DNA from: Conexibacter arvalis
GTDB taxonomy: Bacteria > Actinomycetota > Thermoleophilia > Solirubrobacterales > Solirubrobacteraceae
Length of the DNA stretch: 64,000 nt
NCBI RefSeq assembly: GCF_014199525.1
Contig: NZ_JACHNU010000006.1
Span: 186,001 to 250,000, forward strand
Reading direction: 5' to 3'
Part shown: piece by piece, positions 8,375 through 16,927 of the stretch
Layout of the letters: every line of letters begins with the position of its first letter
How positions within the stretch are numbered: the stretch's first letter is position 1
The notes under the pieces: generated by a model
Seen by the model: only the letters and a program-made list of their open reading frames with translations
Told to the model about the DNA's origin: nothing
The model's database searches: none
Made by a program: the position numbers and the translations under genes

Positions 8375-8423
8375 GACCTCTGTCATCGAGCTGTCGCTGA
8401 GCGACAGGTGGATGACAGAGGTC
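8375..8423. repeat. 49-bp nested palindrome in the MFS/TetR intergenic region
   Basis: Outer arms GACCTCTGTCATC (8375-8387) and GATGACAGAGGTC (8411-8423) enclose an inner hairpin CTGTCGC-TGA-GCGACAG (8391-8407). Both arm pairs are perfect, so the strand could fold into a long interrupted hairpin. Its position in the 5' leader of the MFS gene allows an RNA role (attenuation, stability) or a DNA-binding role. It may also be a relative in form of the other roughly 50-bp palindromes in this window, though sequences differ. Confidence 0.7.
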
Positions 8424-8449
8424 CGGCTCGGGGTGGCGGGACGCTTGAG

Positions 8450-8512
8450 TTTCAACGGGTGTTGAAATCTCACGGTGGCAGGTCGTGGTGTAGATTTCAA
8501 CGGGCGATGAAA
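8450..8512. promoter_or_regulatory. Two TetR operator-like palindromes
   Basis: TTTCAACGGGTGTTGAAA (8450-8467) is a perfect inverted repeat with a GGGT centre. TTTCAACGGGCGATGAAA (8495-8512) shares 15 of its 18 bases and overlaps the ATG of the TetR gene. Two spaced copies of one 18-bp site between divergent repressor and efflux genes are the standard arrangement for autoregulation and control of the transporter. Confidence 0.75.
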
Positions 8513-9247
8513 AGACGGTCGGAGAGCAGACCGGCGCCGGCGAGCAGACCGACGCGGACGGGCACGCAGACGCCGGCGAGCAGACCAACGCGGACGAGCA
8601 GACCGGCGCCGGCGAGCAGACCGACGCGGACGAGCAGACCGGCGCCAACCGGCGCCGGCGCGGCGCGTGCGGGGGCGCGGCGGCGGGGGCCGCGCGGGGA
8701 CGGGGCGCGGGAGGCGATCCTGGCGGCGGCACGGGAGCAGTTCGCGGCGCGGGGCCTCGACGGGGCGACGATGCGGGCGATCGCGGCTGCGGCCGGCGTC
8801 GACGTGGCGCTCGTCTCGTACTACTTCGGCTCGAAGGCCGACCTGTTCGTCGCCTCGCTGCAGCTGCCCGTCAACCCCGCCGACGTGATCGACGGGCTGC
8901 TCGCCGACGGCACGGACGGGCTCGGCGAGCGGCTCGTCACGCGGCTGATCGCCGTCTGGGACGAGCCGGCGAGCGGCGGCCCGCTCGCCGACGTCCTGCG
9001 CTCGGCCGCGCCGCAGTTCGAGCTGCTGCGCGGCTTCCTCCAGCAGCAGATCGTCGCCCGGCTCGCGCGCGCGCTCGACGACCCCGACGCGGAGCTGCGC
9101 GCGACCGCCGTCGCCTCGCAGGTGCTCGGGCTGCTGCTGTCGCGCTACGTGCTGAGAGTCGAGCCGCTCGCCTCCGCCCCGCCGGAGCGCGTCGTCGCGC
9201 TCGTCGGGCCGACGCTCCAGCGCTACTTCGACGGCGAGATCGGCTGA
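8507..9247 (+). CDS. TetR family regulator with repetitive N-terminal extension
   Basis: The TetR DNA-binding domain is at residues about 66-115 (AREAILAAAREQFAARGLDGATMRAIAAAAGVDVALVSYYFGSKADLF), followed by a helical ligand-binding domain of about 130 residues. The first 60 residues are unusual: RPAPASRPTRTSRPAP-type repeats encoded by near-identical 30-base units. The extension is basic and disordered. Initiation inside it, after the repeats, cannot be excluded, but the ATG at 8507 coincides with an operator copy. It likely represses itself and the divergent MFS exporter gene. Confidence 0.85.
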   Translation: MKRRSESRPAPASRPTRTGTQTPASRPTRTSRPAPASRPTRTSRPAPTGAGAARAGARRRGPRGDGAREAILAAAREQFAARGLDGATMRAIAAAAGVDVALVSYYFGSKADLFVASLQLPVNPADVIDGLLADGTDGLGERLVTRLIAVWDEPASGGPLADVLRSAAPQFELLRGFLQQQIVARLARALDDPDAELRATAVASQVLGLLLSRYVLRVEPLASAPPERVVALVGPTLQRYFDGEIG

Positions 9248-9272
9248 GCGCGACGCGGCGGGCGGGCGGGCG

Positions 9273-9300
9273 GCGCGGCCGGCCGGTGCCGGCGCCGCGC
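9273..9300. terminator. Possible bidirectional hairpin between convergent genes
   Basis: GCGCGGC (9273-9279) pairs with GCCGCGC (9294-9300) around a GC-rich centre that can pair further. There is no T-run, as is common in this genome. It lies between the ends of the TetR gene and the convergent hypothetical gene. Confidence 0.4.
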
Positions 9301-9305
9301 GCCCG

Positions 9306-9914
9306 CTACCTGCAGCGCTCGGGCGCGACGTGGCGCTCGAGCGCGACCGCGAGCCGTCCGATCCGCTCGCGATCGCAGCAGTCCCAGCGCGCCTGCGGCG
9401 ACAGGGTCGCCTGCTCGGTGACGTGGCGGACGAGCTGGCCGTCGGCGTCGCGGAAGCTGCCGATCACGCGGCCGACCGGCGTCGCGCCCCACGCCTCGTG
9501 GCAGTCGGTGCAGCGCAGCGCCGCGGCGAGCGCCGGGAAGCCGGCAGCGACCGGCAGGCAGCGCGCGTAGAGCTCGGCCAGCTCGACGTCGGCGACACCG
9601 GCCGACAGCGCCGCCTCGGCCTCCAGCTGCAGCGTCCGCAGGCGCAGCTCGACCTCGCCGCGCGGCAGCCCCTCGGCGCGGGTGCGCAGCTGCTCGACGC
9701 GGTCGCCGAGCTCCTCGACCGCCTCCAGCAGCTCGGCGACCTGCTCCTCCGACAGCACCAGCGCCGAGGTCGCGCTCAGCTCGGGGTCGACGCCGCGCAC
9801 CAGCGCCAGCGCGTGCAGCAGCGCGACCTCGGTGCCGCGGAGCCGCTCGGCGACCTCCACCCACCGCGCGGTCGCGCCGATCTCGTACGTCTCTTCATCG
9901 CTCACCGCGGGCAT
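9306..9914 (-). CDS. Hypothetical protein with coiled coil and Cys pairs
   Basis: I do not recognise this 202-residue protein. A central region (EEQVAELLEAVEELGDRVEQLRTRAEG) should form a coiled coil. The C-terminal third has clustered cysteines: CTDC followed by HEAWG, then WDCCDRERIG and a final Cys near the C-terminus, which could bind a metal or form disulfides. There is no signal peptide or membrane helix. The ATG at 9914 is chosen because the region before it (SGTDYRTVYHYREDC) overlaps what looks like promoter sequence. It is divergent from the PadR-ABC operon across about 170 bases. Confidence 0.6.
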   Translation of the reverse strand: MPAVSDEETYEIGATARWVEVAERLRGTEVALLHALALVRGVDPELSATSALVLSEEQVAELLEAVEELGDRVEQLRTRAEGLPRGEVELRLRTLQLEAEAALSAGVADVELAELYARCLPVAAGFPALAAALRCTDCHEAWGATPVGRVIGSFRDADGQLVRHVTEQATLSPQARWDCCDRERIGRLAVALERHVAPERCR

Positions 9915-10087
9915 GCTGGCGCAATCTTCCCGATAATGGTAGACCGTGCGGTAGTCCGTCCCGGACCATCCCCCTTGCAGCGGGGATGACGTTCGCAATA
10001 GTGTGAACGGAACGCGACCGTTTCTGGGGCGGTCGCTGCCGCTGGGCAGGAGGGATCCGGGAGCGCGCCAATGGGGGTGGGAGGTCG

Positions 10088-10621
10088 GTGAGGTCGAATG
10101 TGAGCGGCGCGGTGCTGAGCCTCGTGATCGAGCGGCCGAGCGTCGGCGCGAGCGTCTGCCGCCGCTTCGAGGCGCGCTACCGCGGGCTGCTCGGATCCGG
10201 CCGCCAGCACATCTACGACGCGTTGATGCGGCTCGTCAGGGACGGGCTGCTCGAGCGCGTCCCGCGCGAGCTGTTCGACGAGCTCGCCGACGAGGACGCG
10301 CGCGGCGCGATCACCGACGGCTACCGCGCGACGGCGGCCGGGGCGCGCGCCTACCGCGGCTGGCTGACCGAGCCGATCGAGCCCTCGAAGCTGTCGCGCC
10401 AGGAGACGCTGATCCGGCTCGCCTCGACGCAACCGAACGACCGCGCGACGGCGCTCGCGCTGATCGACCGCTACGAGCAGGTGATCCTGCGCCTGATGCA
10501 GGGGACGCCGCTCGAGGTCGGGAACGTGATGGACGAGCTGGTCGCCGACGAGCGGACCGACTTCGCGCAGGCCGAGCTGCGCTGGATCGCGCGGACCCGC
10601 GACAAGCTCGGCGACGGCTGA
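10088..10621 (+). CDS. PadR family transcriptional regulator
   Basis: This 177-residue protein has an N-terminal PadR winged helix (AVLSLVIERPSVGASVCRRFEARY, then SGRQHIYDALMRLVRDGLLERV) and a C-terminal helical domain ending in ELRWIARTRDKL, as in PadR-s2 proteins. PadR regulators often control neighbouring ABC exporters. The GTG start follows a strong GGGAGG site. Its stop overlaps the ATG of the next gene by one base, so it is the first gene of a four-gene operon with two ATPases and an FtsX-type permease, which it probably regulates. Confidence 0.85.
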   Translation: MRSNVSGAVLSLVIERPSVGASVCRRFEARYRGLLGSGRQHIYDALMRLVRDGLLERVPRELFDELADEDARGAITDGYRATAAGARAYRGWLTEPIEPSKLSRQETLIRLASTQPNDRATALALIDRYEQVILRLMQGTPLEVGNVMDELVADERTDFAQAELRWIARTRDKLGDG

Positions 10622-11382
10622 TGGCCGCGCTGCTCGAGCTCGACGGCGTCACGCAGCGGTACCCGCGCGGCGCCCGCGGCCGGCACGAGCGGGTCGCGCT
10701 GCGCGACCTCTCGCTCGCGCTCGGCGCCGGCGAGCTCGTCGGCGTCTGGGGGACGCGCCACTCCGGCCGCTCGACGCTGACGCTCCTCGCCGCCGGGATC
10801 GTGCGGCCGAGCGAGGGCGCCGTCCGCTTCGACGGCGTCGACCTCGCGCGGCGGCCGATGCTCGGCCTCCGCGGCGGGATCGGCTGGTGCGACAGGGCGT
10901 TCGACCCGGTGATGGCGGCGACCGTCGTCGAGCACGTCGCGGCGCCGCTGCTGAGCGGCGACGTCTCCAACCGCGCCGCGGAGCGCACCGCGATCGACCG
11001 GCTCGAGCGCGTCGGCGCCGCCGGTCTCGCCGAGCTCGAGCCCGACGAGCTGGACGCCGCCGAGACGACGCGCGTCGCGATCGCGCGGGCGATCGTCACG
11101 CGGCCGCGGCTGCTGGTCGTCGACGAGCCGACGACCGGCGTGCGCGCGACGCAGGAGCGGCCGCTGCTGAGCGTGCTCCATGCGCTCGCGCGCGAGGAGG
11201 GCGTCGCGGTGCTGATGACCGCCGACGACGCCGCTGCGCTCGCCGGCGTCGACCGCGCGCTGTCGCTCAGCGGCGGCCTCCTGCGCGGCGCCGCCGACGG
11301 TCCGGCCGGCGACCCGTCCGCGGGCGCGCCGGAGCCGGCCGACGGCCGCGTCGTGCCGCTGCGTGCGCGGGAGGCGCGCTGA
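10621..11382 (+). CDS. Degenerate ABC ATPase subunit
   Basis: This 253-residue protein has the overall ABC ATPase fold, but its Walker A is GTRHSGRST (residues 44-52), with the catalytic lysine replaced by Arg50. The signature LSGGQ is replaced by ELDAAETTRV (about 143-152). Walker B is intact (LLVVDEP, D168/E169). The switch region reads MTADDA instead of a His-containing loop. It is therefore probably weakly active or inactive. The gene is directly followed by an intact paralogue (11382), so the two may form an asymmetric ATPase pair or this one may be regulatory. The tail is disordered and Pro/Ala-rich. Confidence 0.8.
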   Translation: MAALLELDGVTQRYPRGARGRHERVALRDLSLALGAGELVGVWGTRHSGRSTLTLLAAGIVRPSEGAVRFDGVDLARRPMLGLRGGIGWCDRAFDPVMAATVVEHVAAPLLSGDVSNRAAERTAIDRLERVGAAGLAELEPDELDAAETTRVAIARAIVTRPRLLVVDEPTTGVRATQERPLLSVLHALAREEGVAVLMTADDAAALAGVDRALSLSGGLLRGAADGPAGDPSAGAPEPADGRVVPLRAREAR

Positions 11383-12098
11383 TGCTCGAGCTCGACCGCG
11401 TCGTCAAGCACTACCGCTCCGGCGGCGAGGTCGTGCGCGCCGTCGACGACGTGACGCTGACGGTCGCCGGCGGCGAGATGGTCGCGCTCTACGGGCCGAG
11501 CGGCTCGGGCAAGACGACGCTGCTGCAGCTCGCCGCGGCGCTGCTTACGCCCGACGCCGGCAGCGTCCGCTTCGACGGCCGCGACGTCGGCGCCTTCGGC
11601 GGCGACGAGGCCGACGACTACCGCCGCCTCGACGTCGGCTTCGTCTTCCAGGAGATCGAGCTGTGGCGAGGCGTCTCCGCGCAGGAGAACGCCGCGCTGA
11701 AGCTCGTCGCCGACCCGGTGCCGTGGAAGCAGGCGCGCAAGCAGGCGGCCCGCTGGCTCGAGCGGGTCGGCCTCGGCCACAAGCTCGACGAGGTCCCCGA
11801 GCACCTCTCCGGCGGCGAGCGGCAGCGGGTCGCGATCGCGACCGCGCTGGCGAACGAGCCGCGGCTGATCCTCGCCGACGAGCCGACCGGCAGCCTCGAC
11901 AGCAGACGCGGTCGCGACGTGCTCGAGCTGCTGCGCGCGATCGCCCGCGAGCGCGGCGCGGCCGTCCTGCTGGTCACCCACGACCCGCAGGCGGCCGAGA
12001 TCGCCGACCGCGTCCACACGCTCCGCGACGGCATGCTGCTGTCCGAGGCCCCGGAACCGCCCCTCCCCGCCCGGCGGGCGCTCGACGCCGCCTCCTGA
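11382..12098 (+). CDS. ABC transporter ATPase (MacB/LolD type)
   Basis: This intact 238-residue ATPase has Walker A GPSGSGKTT at residues 38-46, Q-loop FVFQEIELW, signature LSGGERQRV, Walker B LILADEPTGSLD and switch histidine in VTHDP. ADEPTGxLD is typical of MacB/LolD/FtsE-type ATPases that couple to FtsX-fold permeases, which agrees with the next gene. Start and stop codons overlap both neighbours (ATGA-type), indicating translational coupling. Likely role: powering an extracytoplasmic mechanotransmission or lipid/peptide export complex. Confidence 0.92.
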   Translation: MLELDRVVKHYRSGGEVVRAVDDVTLTVAGGEMVALYGPSGSGKTTLLQLAAALLTPDAGSVRFDGRDVGAFGGDEADDYRRLDVGFVFQEIELWRGVSAQENAALKLVADPVPWKQARKQAARWLERVGLGHKLDEVPEHLSGGERQRVAIATALANEPRLILADEPTGSLDSRRGRDVLELLRAIARERGAAVLLVTHDPQAAEIADRVHTLRDGMLLSEAPEPPLPARRALDAAS

Positions 12099-14695
12099 TG
12101 CGCCTCGGCACGCTCCCCCGCGGCGCCGGCCGCCTCGTCCAGTTCTACCTCCGCCGGCTGCGCCGCCAGTGGCCGCAGGAGCTGCTCGCGGGCGCCGGCA
12201 TCGCGATCGGCGTCGCGCTCGTCTTCGCGGTGCTCGTCTCCAACAGCAGCATCACCGGCTCGGCGCGCGAGGTCGTCGAGGGGATCACCGGCAACGCCAG
12301 CATCCAGCTCGCCGCCCGCGGCGGCAGCGGCTTCGACCAAGCGACGGTCGAGCGGGTCCGCGCGCTGCCCGGCGTCAGAGAGGCGGCGCCGCTGCTGGAG
12401 CAGCGCGCGACCGTCGCGCACGGCGGCCGGCGCGCGGCGGTCCAGCTGATCGGCGTCGACGACCGCCTCCCCCGCTTCGGCGGCGTCGCCGCCCGCAACT
12501 ACCAGCTCGGCGGGCTCGTCCTGCAGCCGGGCCTGATCCTGCCGCGGCGGATCGCCGACGAGCTGGCGATCCCGGCCGCGGCCGACGGGACGCCGCTGCC
12601 GCGGATCGCGGTCGACGTGCGCGGCCGGCGGACGGCGACGATCGCGACGGCGGTCGTCGGGCCGGCGATGATCGGCCCGCTCGCCGACTCGATCCTCGTC
12701 GTCGCCTCCCTCCCCTACGCCCAGCGCCTGACGGGGCTGGAGGGCCGCGTCACGCGCGTGCTGGTCGAGCCGCTGCCGGGCCGCGAGCAGCAGGTCCGCG
12801 CCGGCCTGGAGGCGGTCGCCGACGGCCGCCTCTACGTCGGCGGCGTCGACGACGAGACGCGGCTGCTCGAGCAGGCGACGGGGCCGATCGACCAGGCGAC
12901 CGGCCTGTTCGCCGCGATCGGCGCCTTCGTCGGGCTGCTGTTCGCCTTCAACGCGATGCTGCTGACCGTGCCGGAGCGGCGCCGCTTCGTCGCCACCCTG
13001 CGCAAGCTCGGCTACCGCCGTGCGCGGATCGTCCAGATCCTTGGCTTCCAGGCGGTCGCGCTCGGCGCCGTCGCCTCGCTCGCCGGGCTCGCCGGCGGCT
13101 ATCTGCTCGCTCGCACGGTGCTGAGCGACACGCCCAGCTACCTGACCTTCGCCTTCCCGATCGGCATCCGCACGATCGTGCCGGCCGGCGTCGTCGCCGC
13201 CGCCTTCGCCGGCGGCGTCGTCGCCACCTGCCTCGCGGCCGCGCAGCCGCTCGCCGACCTGCGCCGCGGCCGGCCGATCGACGTCGCCGCCTCCGAGCGC
13301 GGCGAGCAGGGGCAGGCGCTCGGCCCGCGCGCGCAGCGCACGCTCGCGTTCGTCGCCGCCGCGCTCGTCGCGGTCGGGACGCTGCTCGCGCTGCTCGTTC
13401 CCGGGCTGACGCTCATCGGCGCCGGGGCGCTCGCGGCCGCGACCGTGCTCGCGGTGCCGGCCGCGCTCGCGCTCGCGCTGCGGCTCGGCGACGTCGCCGC
13501 CCGCCGCATGCAGCGCGACGGACCGGGCGGGCGCGGGAACATGCTGCTGGTCGCCGTCCGCGAGCTGCGCGCGACCACGATCCGCTCGCTCGCGCTGGCG
13601 GCGACCGGTGCCGTCGCGATCTTCGGCAGCGTCGCGATCGAAGGCGCCCACAGCAACCTCGTCACCGGCCTCGACCGCAACTTCGCCGACTACCTCGACG
13701 GCGCCGACCTGTGGGTCACGACCGGCGGCGACGAGAACAGCCTCACGACGCAGGCGTTCGACGGCGGCGCCGCGCTGCGGCGGGCGCGGGCGGTGCCGGG
13801 CGTCGCCGCCGTGCGCCCCTACCACGGCGGGATGCTCGACCTCGACGACCGCCGCGCGTGGGTGATCGGCCGCCCCGCCGAGGACCGCTCGCTGATCCCG
13901 CGCAGCCAGCTGCTGGAGGGCGACCTCGAGCGCGCGAACGGGCAGCTGCGCGCCGGCGGCGCGGTCGCGCTGTCGAAGGCGATCGCGGACAGCCTTGGCG
14001 CCGGCCTCGGCGACGCCGTGGCGCTGCCGACGCCGTCGGGGCCGAGACGGTTCCGCGTCGCGGCGATCGTGACGAACCTTGGCTGGGGGCCGGGCGCGAT
14101 CGTGATGCGCGCCGCCGACTACCGCCGCGCCTGGCGCAGCGACGACCCGACCGCGTTCGAGGTCGACCTGAGAACCGGCGCCGACGTCGCGACGACGAGA
14201 GGGGCGCTGGAGCGGGCGCTGGCGCAGCCGGCGCTGCGGGTCCAGACGACGGCCGAGCGCGAGGCGCAGTTCCAGGCGCTGGCGCGGCAGGGGCTGGAGC
14301 GGCTGACCGACATCTCGACGCTCGCGCTGATCGCCGCCGCGCTCGCGATGGCCGCCGCGATGGGCGCGGGGATCTTCCAGCGCCGCGTCACCTTCAGCCG
14401 CCGCCGGATCCAGGGCTACCGGCCGGCGAAGCTGCGCCGGATCCTGCTCTACGAGGCGACCCTGATCCTTGGCACCGGCTGCCTCGCCGGCGCGCTGCTG
14501 GGCGCCTACGGCCACCTGCTCGCCAACCGCTTCCTGCAGGACACGACCGGCTACCCGGCGCCGTTCGCGCTCGCGCTGCCGCAGACGGTCGCGACCTGCC
14601 TGCTGGTGCTGCTGGTCGCGCTCGCGCTGACCTCGGTCCCGGGCTGGCTCGTCTCCCGCACGCCGCCCCAGGTCGGGCTCGAGACGGGGACGTGA
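12098..14695 (+). CDS. FtsX-like permease with two FtsX domains
   Basis: This 865-residue membrane protein has an N-terminal helix (near residues 29-51), a large extracytoplasmic domain, then a three-helix FtsX module (about 265-420). A repeat of the same order follows: helices near 425-475, a second external domain, and a final FtsX module (about 735-855). The coupling segment RRRFVATLRKLGYRRARIVQIL and its second copy RRRIQGYRPAKLRRILLYEA are typical of the cytoplasmic contact to MacB-type ATPases. Substrate is unknown. Last gene of the PadR-ABC-ABC-FtsX operon. Confidence 0.88.
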   Translation: MRLGTLPRGAGRLVQFYLRRLRRQWPQELLAGAGIAIGVALVFAVLVSNSSITGSAREVVEGITGNASIQLAARGGSGFDQATVERVRALPGVREAAPLLEQRATVAHGGRRAAVQLIGVDDRLPRFGGVAARNYQLGGLVLQPGLILPRRIADELAIPAAADGTPLPRIAVDVRGRRTATIATAVVGPAMIGPLADSILVVASLPYAQRLTGLEGRVTRVLVEPLPGREQQVRAGLEAVADGRLYVGGVDDETRLLEQATGPIDQATGLFAAIGAFVGLLFAFNAMLLTVPERRRFVATLRKLGYRRARIVQILGFQAVALGAVASLAGLAGGYLLARTVLSDTPSYLTFAFPIGIRTIVPAGVVAAAFAGGVVATCLAAAQPLADLRRGRPIDVAASERGEQGQALGPRAQRTLAFVAAALVAVGTLLALLVPGLTLIGAGALAAATVLAVPAALALALRLGDVAARRMQRDGPGGRGNMLLVAVRELRATTIRSLALAATGAVAIFGSVAIEGAHSNLVTGLDRNFADYLDGADLWVTTGGDENSLTTQAFDGGAALRRARAVPGVAAVRPYHGGMLDLDDRRAWVIGRPAEDRSLIPRSQLLEGDLERANGQLRAGGAVALSKAIADSLGAGLGDAVALPTPSGPRRFRVAAIVTNLGWGPGAIVMRAADYRRAWRSDDPTAFEVDLRTGADVATTRGALERALAQPALRVQTTAEREAQFQALARQGLERLTDISTLALIAAALAMAAAMGAGIFQRRVTFSRRRIQGYRPAKLRRILLYEATLILGTGCLAGALLGAYGHLLANRFLQDTTGYPAPFALALPQTVATCLLVLLVALALTSVPGWLVSRTPPQVGLETGT

Positions 14696-14710
14696 CGGCG
14701 GCGGCTCCGC

Positions 14711-15571
14711 TCAGCGCTTGGTCGTCATGACCGGCGTGCCGGGCGGGACGTTGCGCGCCATCCAGTTGACCGGACGGTTGTCGATGCGGATGCAGCCGTG
14801 CGAGCGGGCGCTGCCGAGCGGGTCCTTGAAGCTGTCGCCGGCGCGGCCGTGGATCGCGACCCGTCCCGGCCCGCCGCCGTAGCTGAACAGCACGTTGGAG
14901 AGGCTCGTCAGCGACAGCGCCCATGGGCCGAGGAAGGCGCGCGGGTTCGGCTGGCGGTTGCGCTCGTAGATCGCCGCGAGGCCCAGCGGCGTCGGCGTCC
15001 GCTGTCTCCCGACGACGGCGCGCGTGCGCAGCACCCGCCGGCCGTTGCGGAAGACCGTGACGGTGCGGGAGCGGACACCGATCTCGACCCAGTAGGGCGA
15101 GTAGCCGATCGTCACGTGGTCGCGCGGTATCCAGCCGGTCGTGCCGTTGGGCCGCACCGGCAGCAGCACCTTGACCCACTCGACGCCGTCGCGGACGGCG
15201 GCGTCGAGCACGAGCAGGATCTGCGACTGCCCCGACCACGCGGTCGCGGTGCCGACGCGCCGGCCCTTGCGAGGCTTGTCGAGCGCCGCGCGGGCGAAGG
15301 CCGGCGCGACGATCCGCGCGACCGTCGCCCCTCGCGCCCGCGACGGCGGCGAGACGCGCAGCGGCGGCTCCTCATCGACGGCCTCGCCCTCGTCGTCCGC
15401 CTCCGTGTCCTCGCCGTCGTCGACCGACGCGGCGGCCGCGAGCGGCGGCGTGATCGGCTCGCGCGGCGTCGGCGGCGCGGCAGCGGCGACGGCCGCCGCC
15501 GGCGCGGCGGCGACCGCGGCCGCGGCGACGGCGAAGATCGTCAACAGCAGGGAGATCGTCCGTGACCTCAT
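14711..15571 (-). CDS. L,D-transpeptidase (YkuD/ErfK domain), exported
   Basis: This 286-residue exported enzyme has a signal peptide (residues 1-32), a disordered acidic linker (50-70), an SH3-like region (about 85-155) and a C-terminal YkuD domain. The catalytic motif is complete: His241 (AIHGRAG) and SHGCIR with Cys260. The enzyme makes 3-3 cross-links in peptidoglycan or attaches proteins, outside the membrane. It stands alone on the minus strand, 15 bases from the end of the convergent permease gene, with no visible terminator between. Confidence 0.92.
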   Translation of the reverse strand: MRSRTISLLLTIFAVAAAAVAAAPAAAVAAAAPPTPREPITPPLAAAASVDDGEDTEADDEGEAVDEEPPLRVSPPSRARGATVARIVAPAFARAALDKPRKGRRVGTATAWSGQSQILLVLDAAVRDGVEWVKVLLPVRPNGTTGWIPRDHVTIGYSPYWVEIGVRSRTVTVFRNGRRVLRTRAVVGRQRTPTPLGLAAIYERNRQPNPRAFLGPWALSLTSLSNVLFSYGGGPGRVAIHGRAGDSFKDPLGSARSHGCIRIDNRPVNWMARNVPPGTPVMTTKR

Positions 15572-15623
15572 CGCGCGAAACGTTACCGGTCGCTCCGGCT
15601 CGCAGCCCGCCGGTCGCCGGCGA

Positions 15624-16727
15624 TCACCGCGGTGAATTGACGCGCCGCTTCGCCGCCGCGAGCGCGAGGATCGGCCGCAGCACGAGCGGGTTCAGCGCCG
15701 CGACGACCTGCCGGGCCGCGGGTCGCGCATAGGCGCCGTGCGCGCCGGCGGCGGACAGGTAGAAGCCGGCGACGCCGATCGCGATCACGCGATGGCGGCG
15801 GCGGTGGCGGAGCCCGGCCGTCGCGGCGACGCCGTCGGCCGCAATCGCCGCGAGCCGCTCGGCGGCGGTGCCGGCGGAGTCGTAGTAGCCGACGTAGCTG
15901 TGCGCGCCGGTGCGGCGGTCGGCGTCGTAGTCGATCAGGCTGTCGAGCAGCGTCGCGAGCGCGCAGATCGACGGGAAGTAGGCGGCGTCGAGCCGGCGCG
16001 CCTCCGCCGTCGTCACGCGCGGGTCGGCGGCGGCCGCGAACAGCGCGTGGACCGACAGCGAGGCGGCGGCCCCGGCGGTCAGCTCCCACCACGCGTAGCC
16101 GCGGTCGTCGGGGAGGAGCGTCGCCGCCCATTCGCGCAGCTGGCCCGGGCCGCGCGAGGCGACCGCGTGCGTGCGCGACTGGGCGCCGCCGCAGCGCGCC
16201 GCGGCCGCCACCGCCAGCGGCCGCACGACGTCGGCGCTGGGGAGCCGCGCGAGCGCGGCGCGACAGGCGGCGGCGAGGTCGTCGAGGTAGCCGCCGTCGC
16301 CCTCACCGGCGCCGACGGGATGGGCCGCGTAGTAGGGCTCGGGCGCGAGCGCCGGGTCGAGCGCGACCTGCAGCGCCCGGAACAGCTGCAGCCCGTTGGC
16401 GAGCTGGTCGTCGGCCGGCTCCTCGGAGACCGCGTCGAGGTAGTCGAACATCACCGCGAAGGCGACGGCCAGCTCGACGAGCGGCGCGACGTGCCGGCGC
16501 GGCGCGGTGACCGCGAAGACGGCCGCCGCGTGCGCGTGCAACTGCTCGTCGCGCAGCTTCTCGACCGCCGTCGCTCGCAACGCGGGGTCGGCGATCCGCT
16601 CGGCCCGTGCATGCCAGCGGCGCAGCTGGCGGCGCACCCGCCACGAGATCGACAGGTAGTACCGGCCGACGACGGCGACCATCGCGCCCGCGTCGCGCAC
16701 GTCTCTCATGAACGCAGAAGTTTGCAT
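15624..16727 (-). CDS. DUF2600 family protein (tetraprenyl-beta-curcumene synthase-like)
   Basis: This 367-residue protein belongs to the DUF2600/YtpB family. The motif FDYLDAVSEE lies near residues 93-102 and a second acidic motif SLIDYDADRRTG near 258-269, both in long helices, with WWELTAGAAASLS between. The characterised member, Bacillus YtpB, is a large terpene cyclase acting on tetraprenyl diphosphate without the usual DDxxD motif. Hydrophobic C-terminal helices could associate with the membrane. No prenyltransferase or squalene-hopene gene is nearby, so the substrate is open. Confidence 0.8.
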   Translation of the reverse strand: MQTSAFMRDVRDAGAMVAVVGRYYLSISWRVRRQLRRWHARAERIADPALRATAVEKLRDEQLHAHAAAVFAVTAPRRHVAPLVELAVAFAVMFDYLDAVSEEPADDQLANGLQLFRALQVALDPALAPEPYYAAHPVGAGEGDGGYLDDLAAACRAALARLPSADVVRPLAVAAAARCGGAQSRTHAVASRGPGQLREWAATLLPDDRGYAWWELTAGAAASLSVHALFAAAADPRVTTAEARRLDAAYFPSICALATLLDSLIDYDADRRTGAHSYVGYYDSAGTAAERLAAIAADGVAATAGLRHRRRHRVIAIGVAGFYLSAAGAHGAYARPAARQVVAALNPLVLRPILALAAAKRRVNSPR

Positions 16728-16927
16728 ACGCCCATGTTCGCGTCGCGCTCACCTCCGCGGGGGGAATGATCCCCGCTGGACCGTGGATCGGCCTGCAGGA
16801 GCGGGCATGTGCGGCGCGCCGGAGTTCAGGGCGCGGGGCGGGCGGGCGCGGGCGCGCGATACGGGCGCACGGGCGCGGGCGCGCGGGGCGGTCCCGGGCG
16901 CGCGGGGGCCGGGCGTGCCCTGCGCCG
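16728..16927. other. GC-rich low-complexity intergenic region
   Basis: This 200-base stretch between a lipoprotein gene and the DUF2600 gene contains promoter space for the latter (16728-16790) and then about 120 bases of GGGCGCGGGCGCGC-type irregular repeats. No gene or RNA is evident. Confidence 0.4.

Noticed and set aside
11618-14515. A 965-codon open frame on the minus strand opposite the FtsX permease
   Set aside because: It is antisense to a well-supported permease and its product is a repetitive Arg/Asp/Gly/Gln-rich string without domains; long spurious frames are expected at this GC content.
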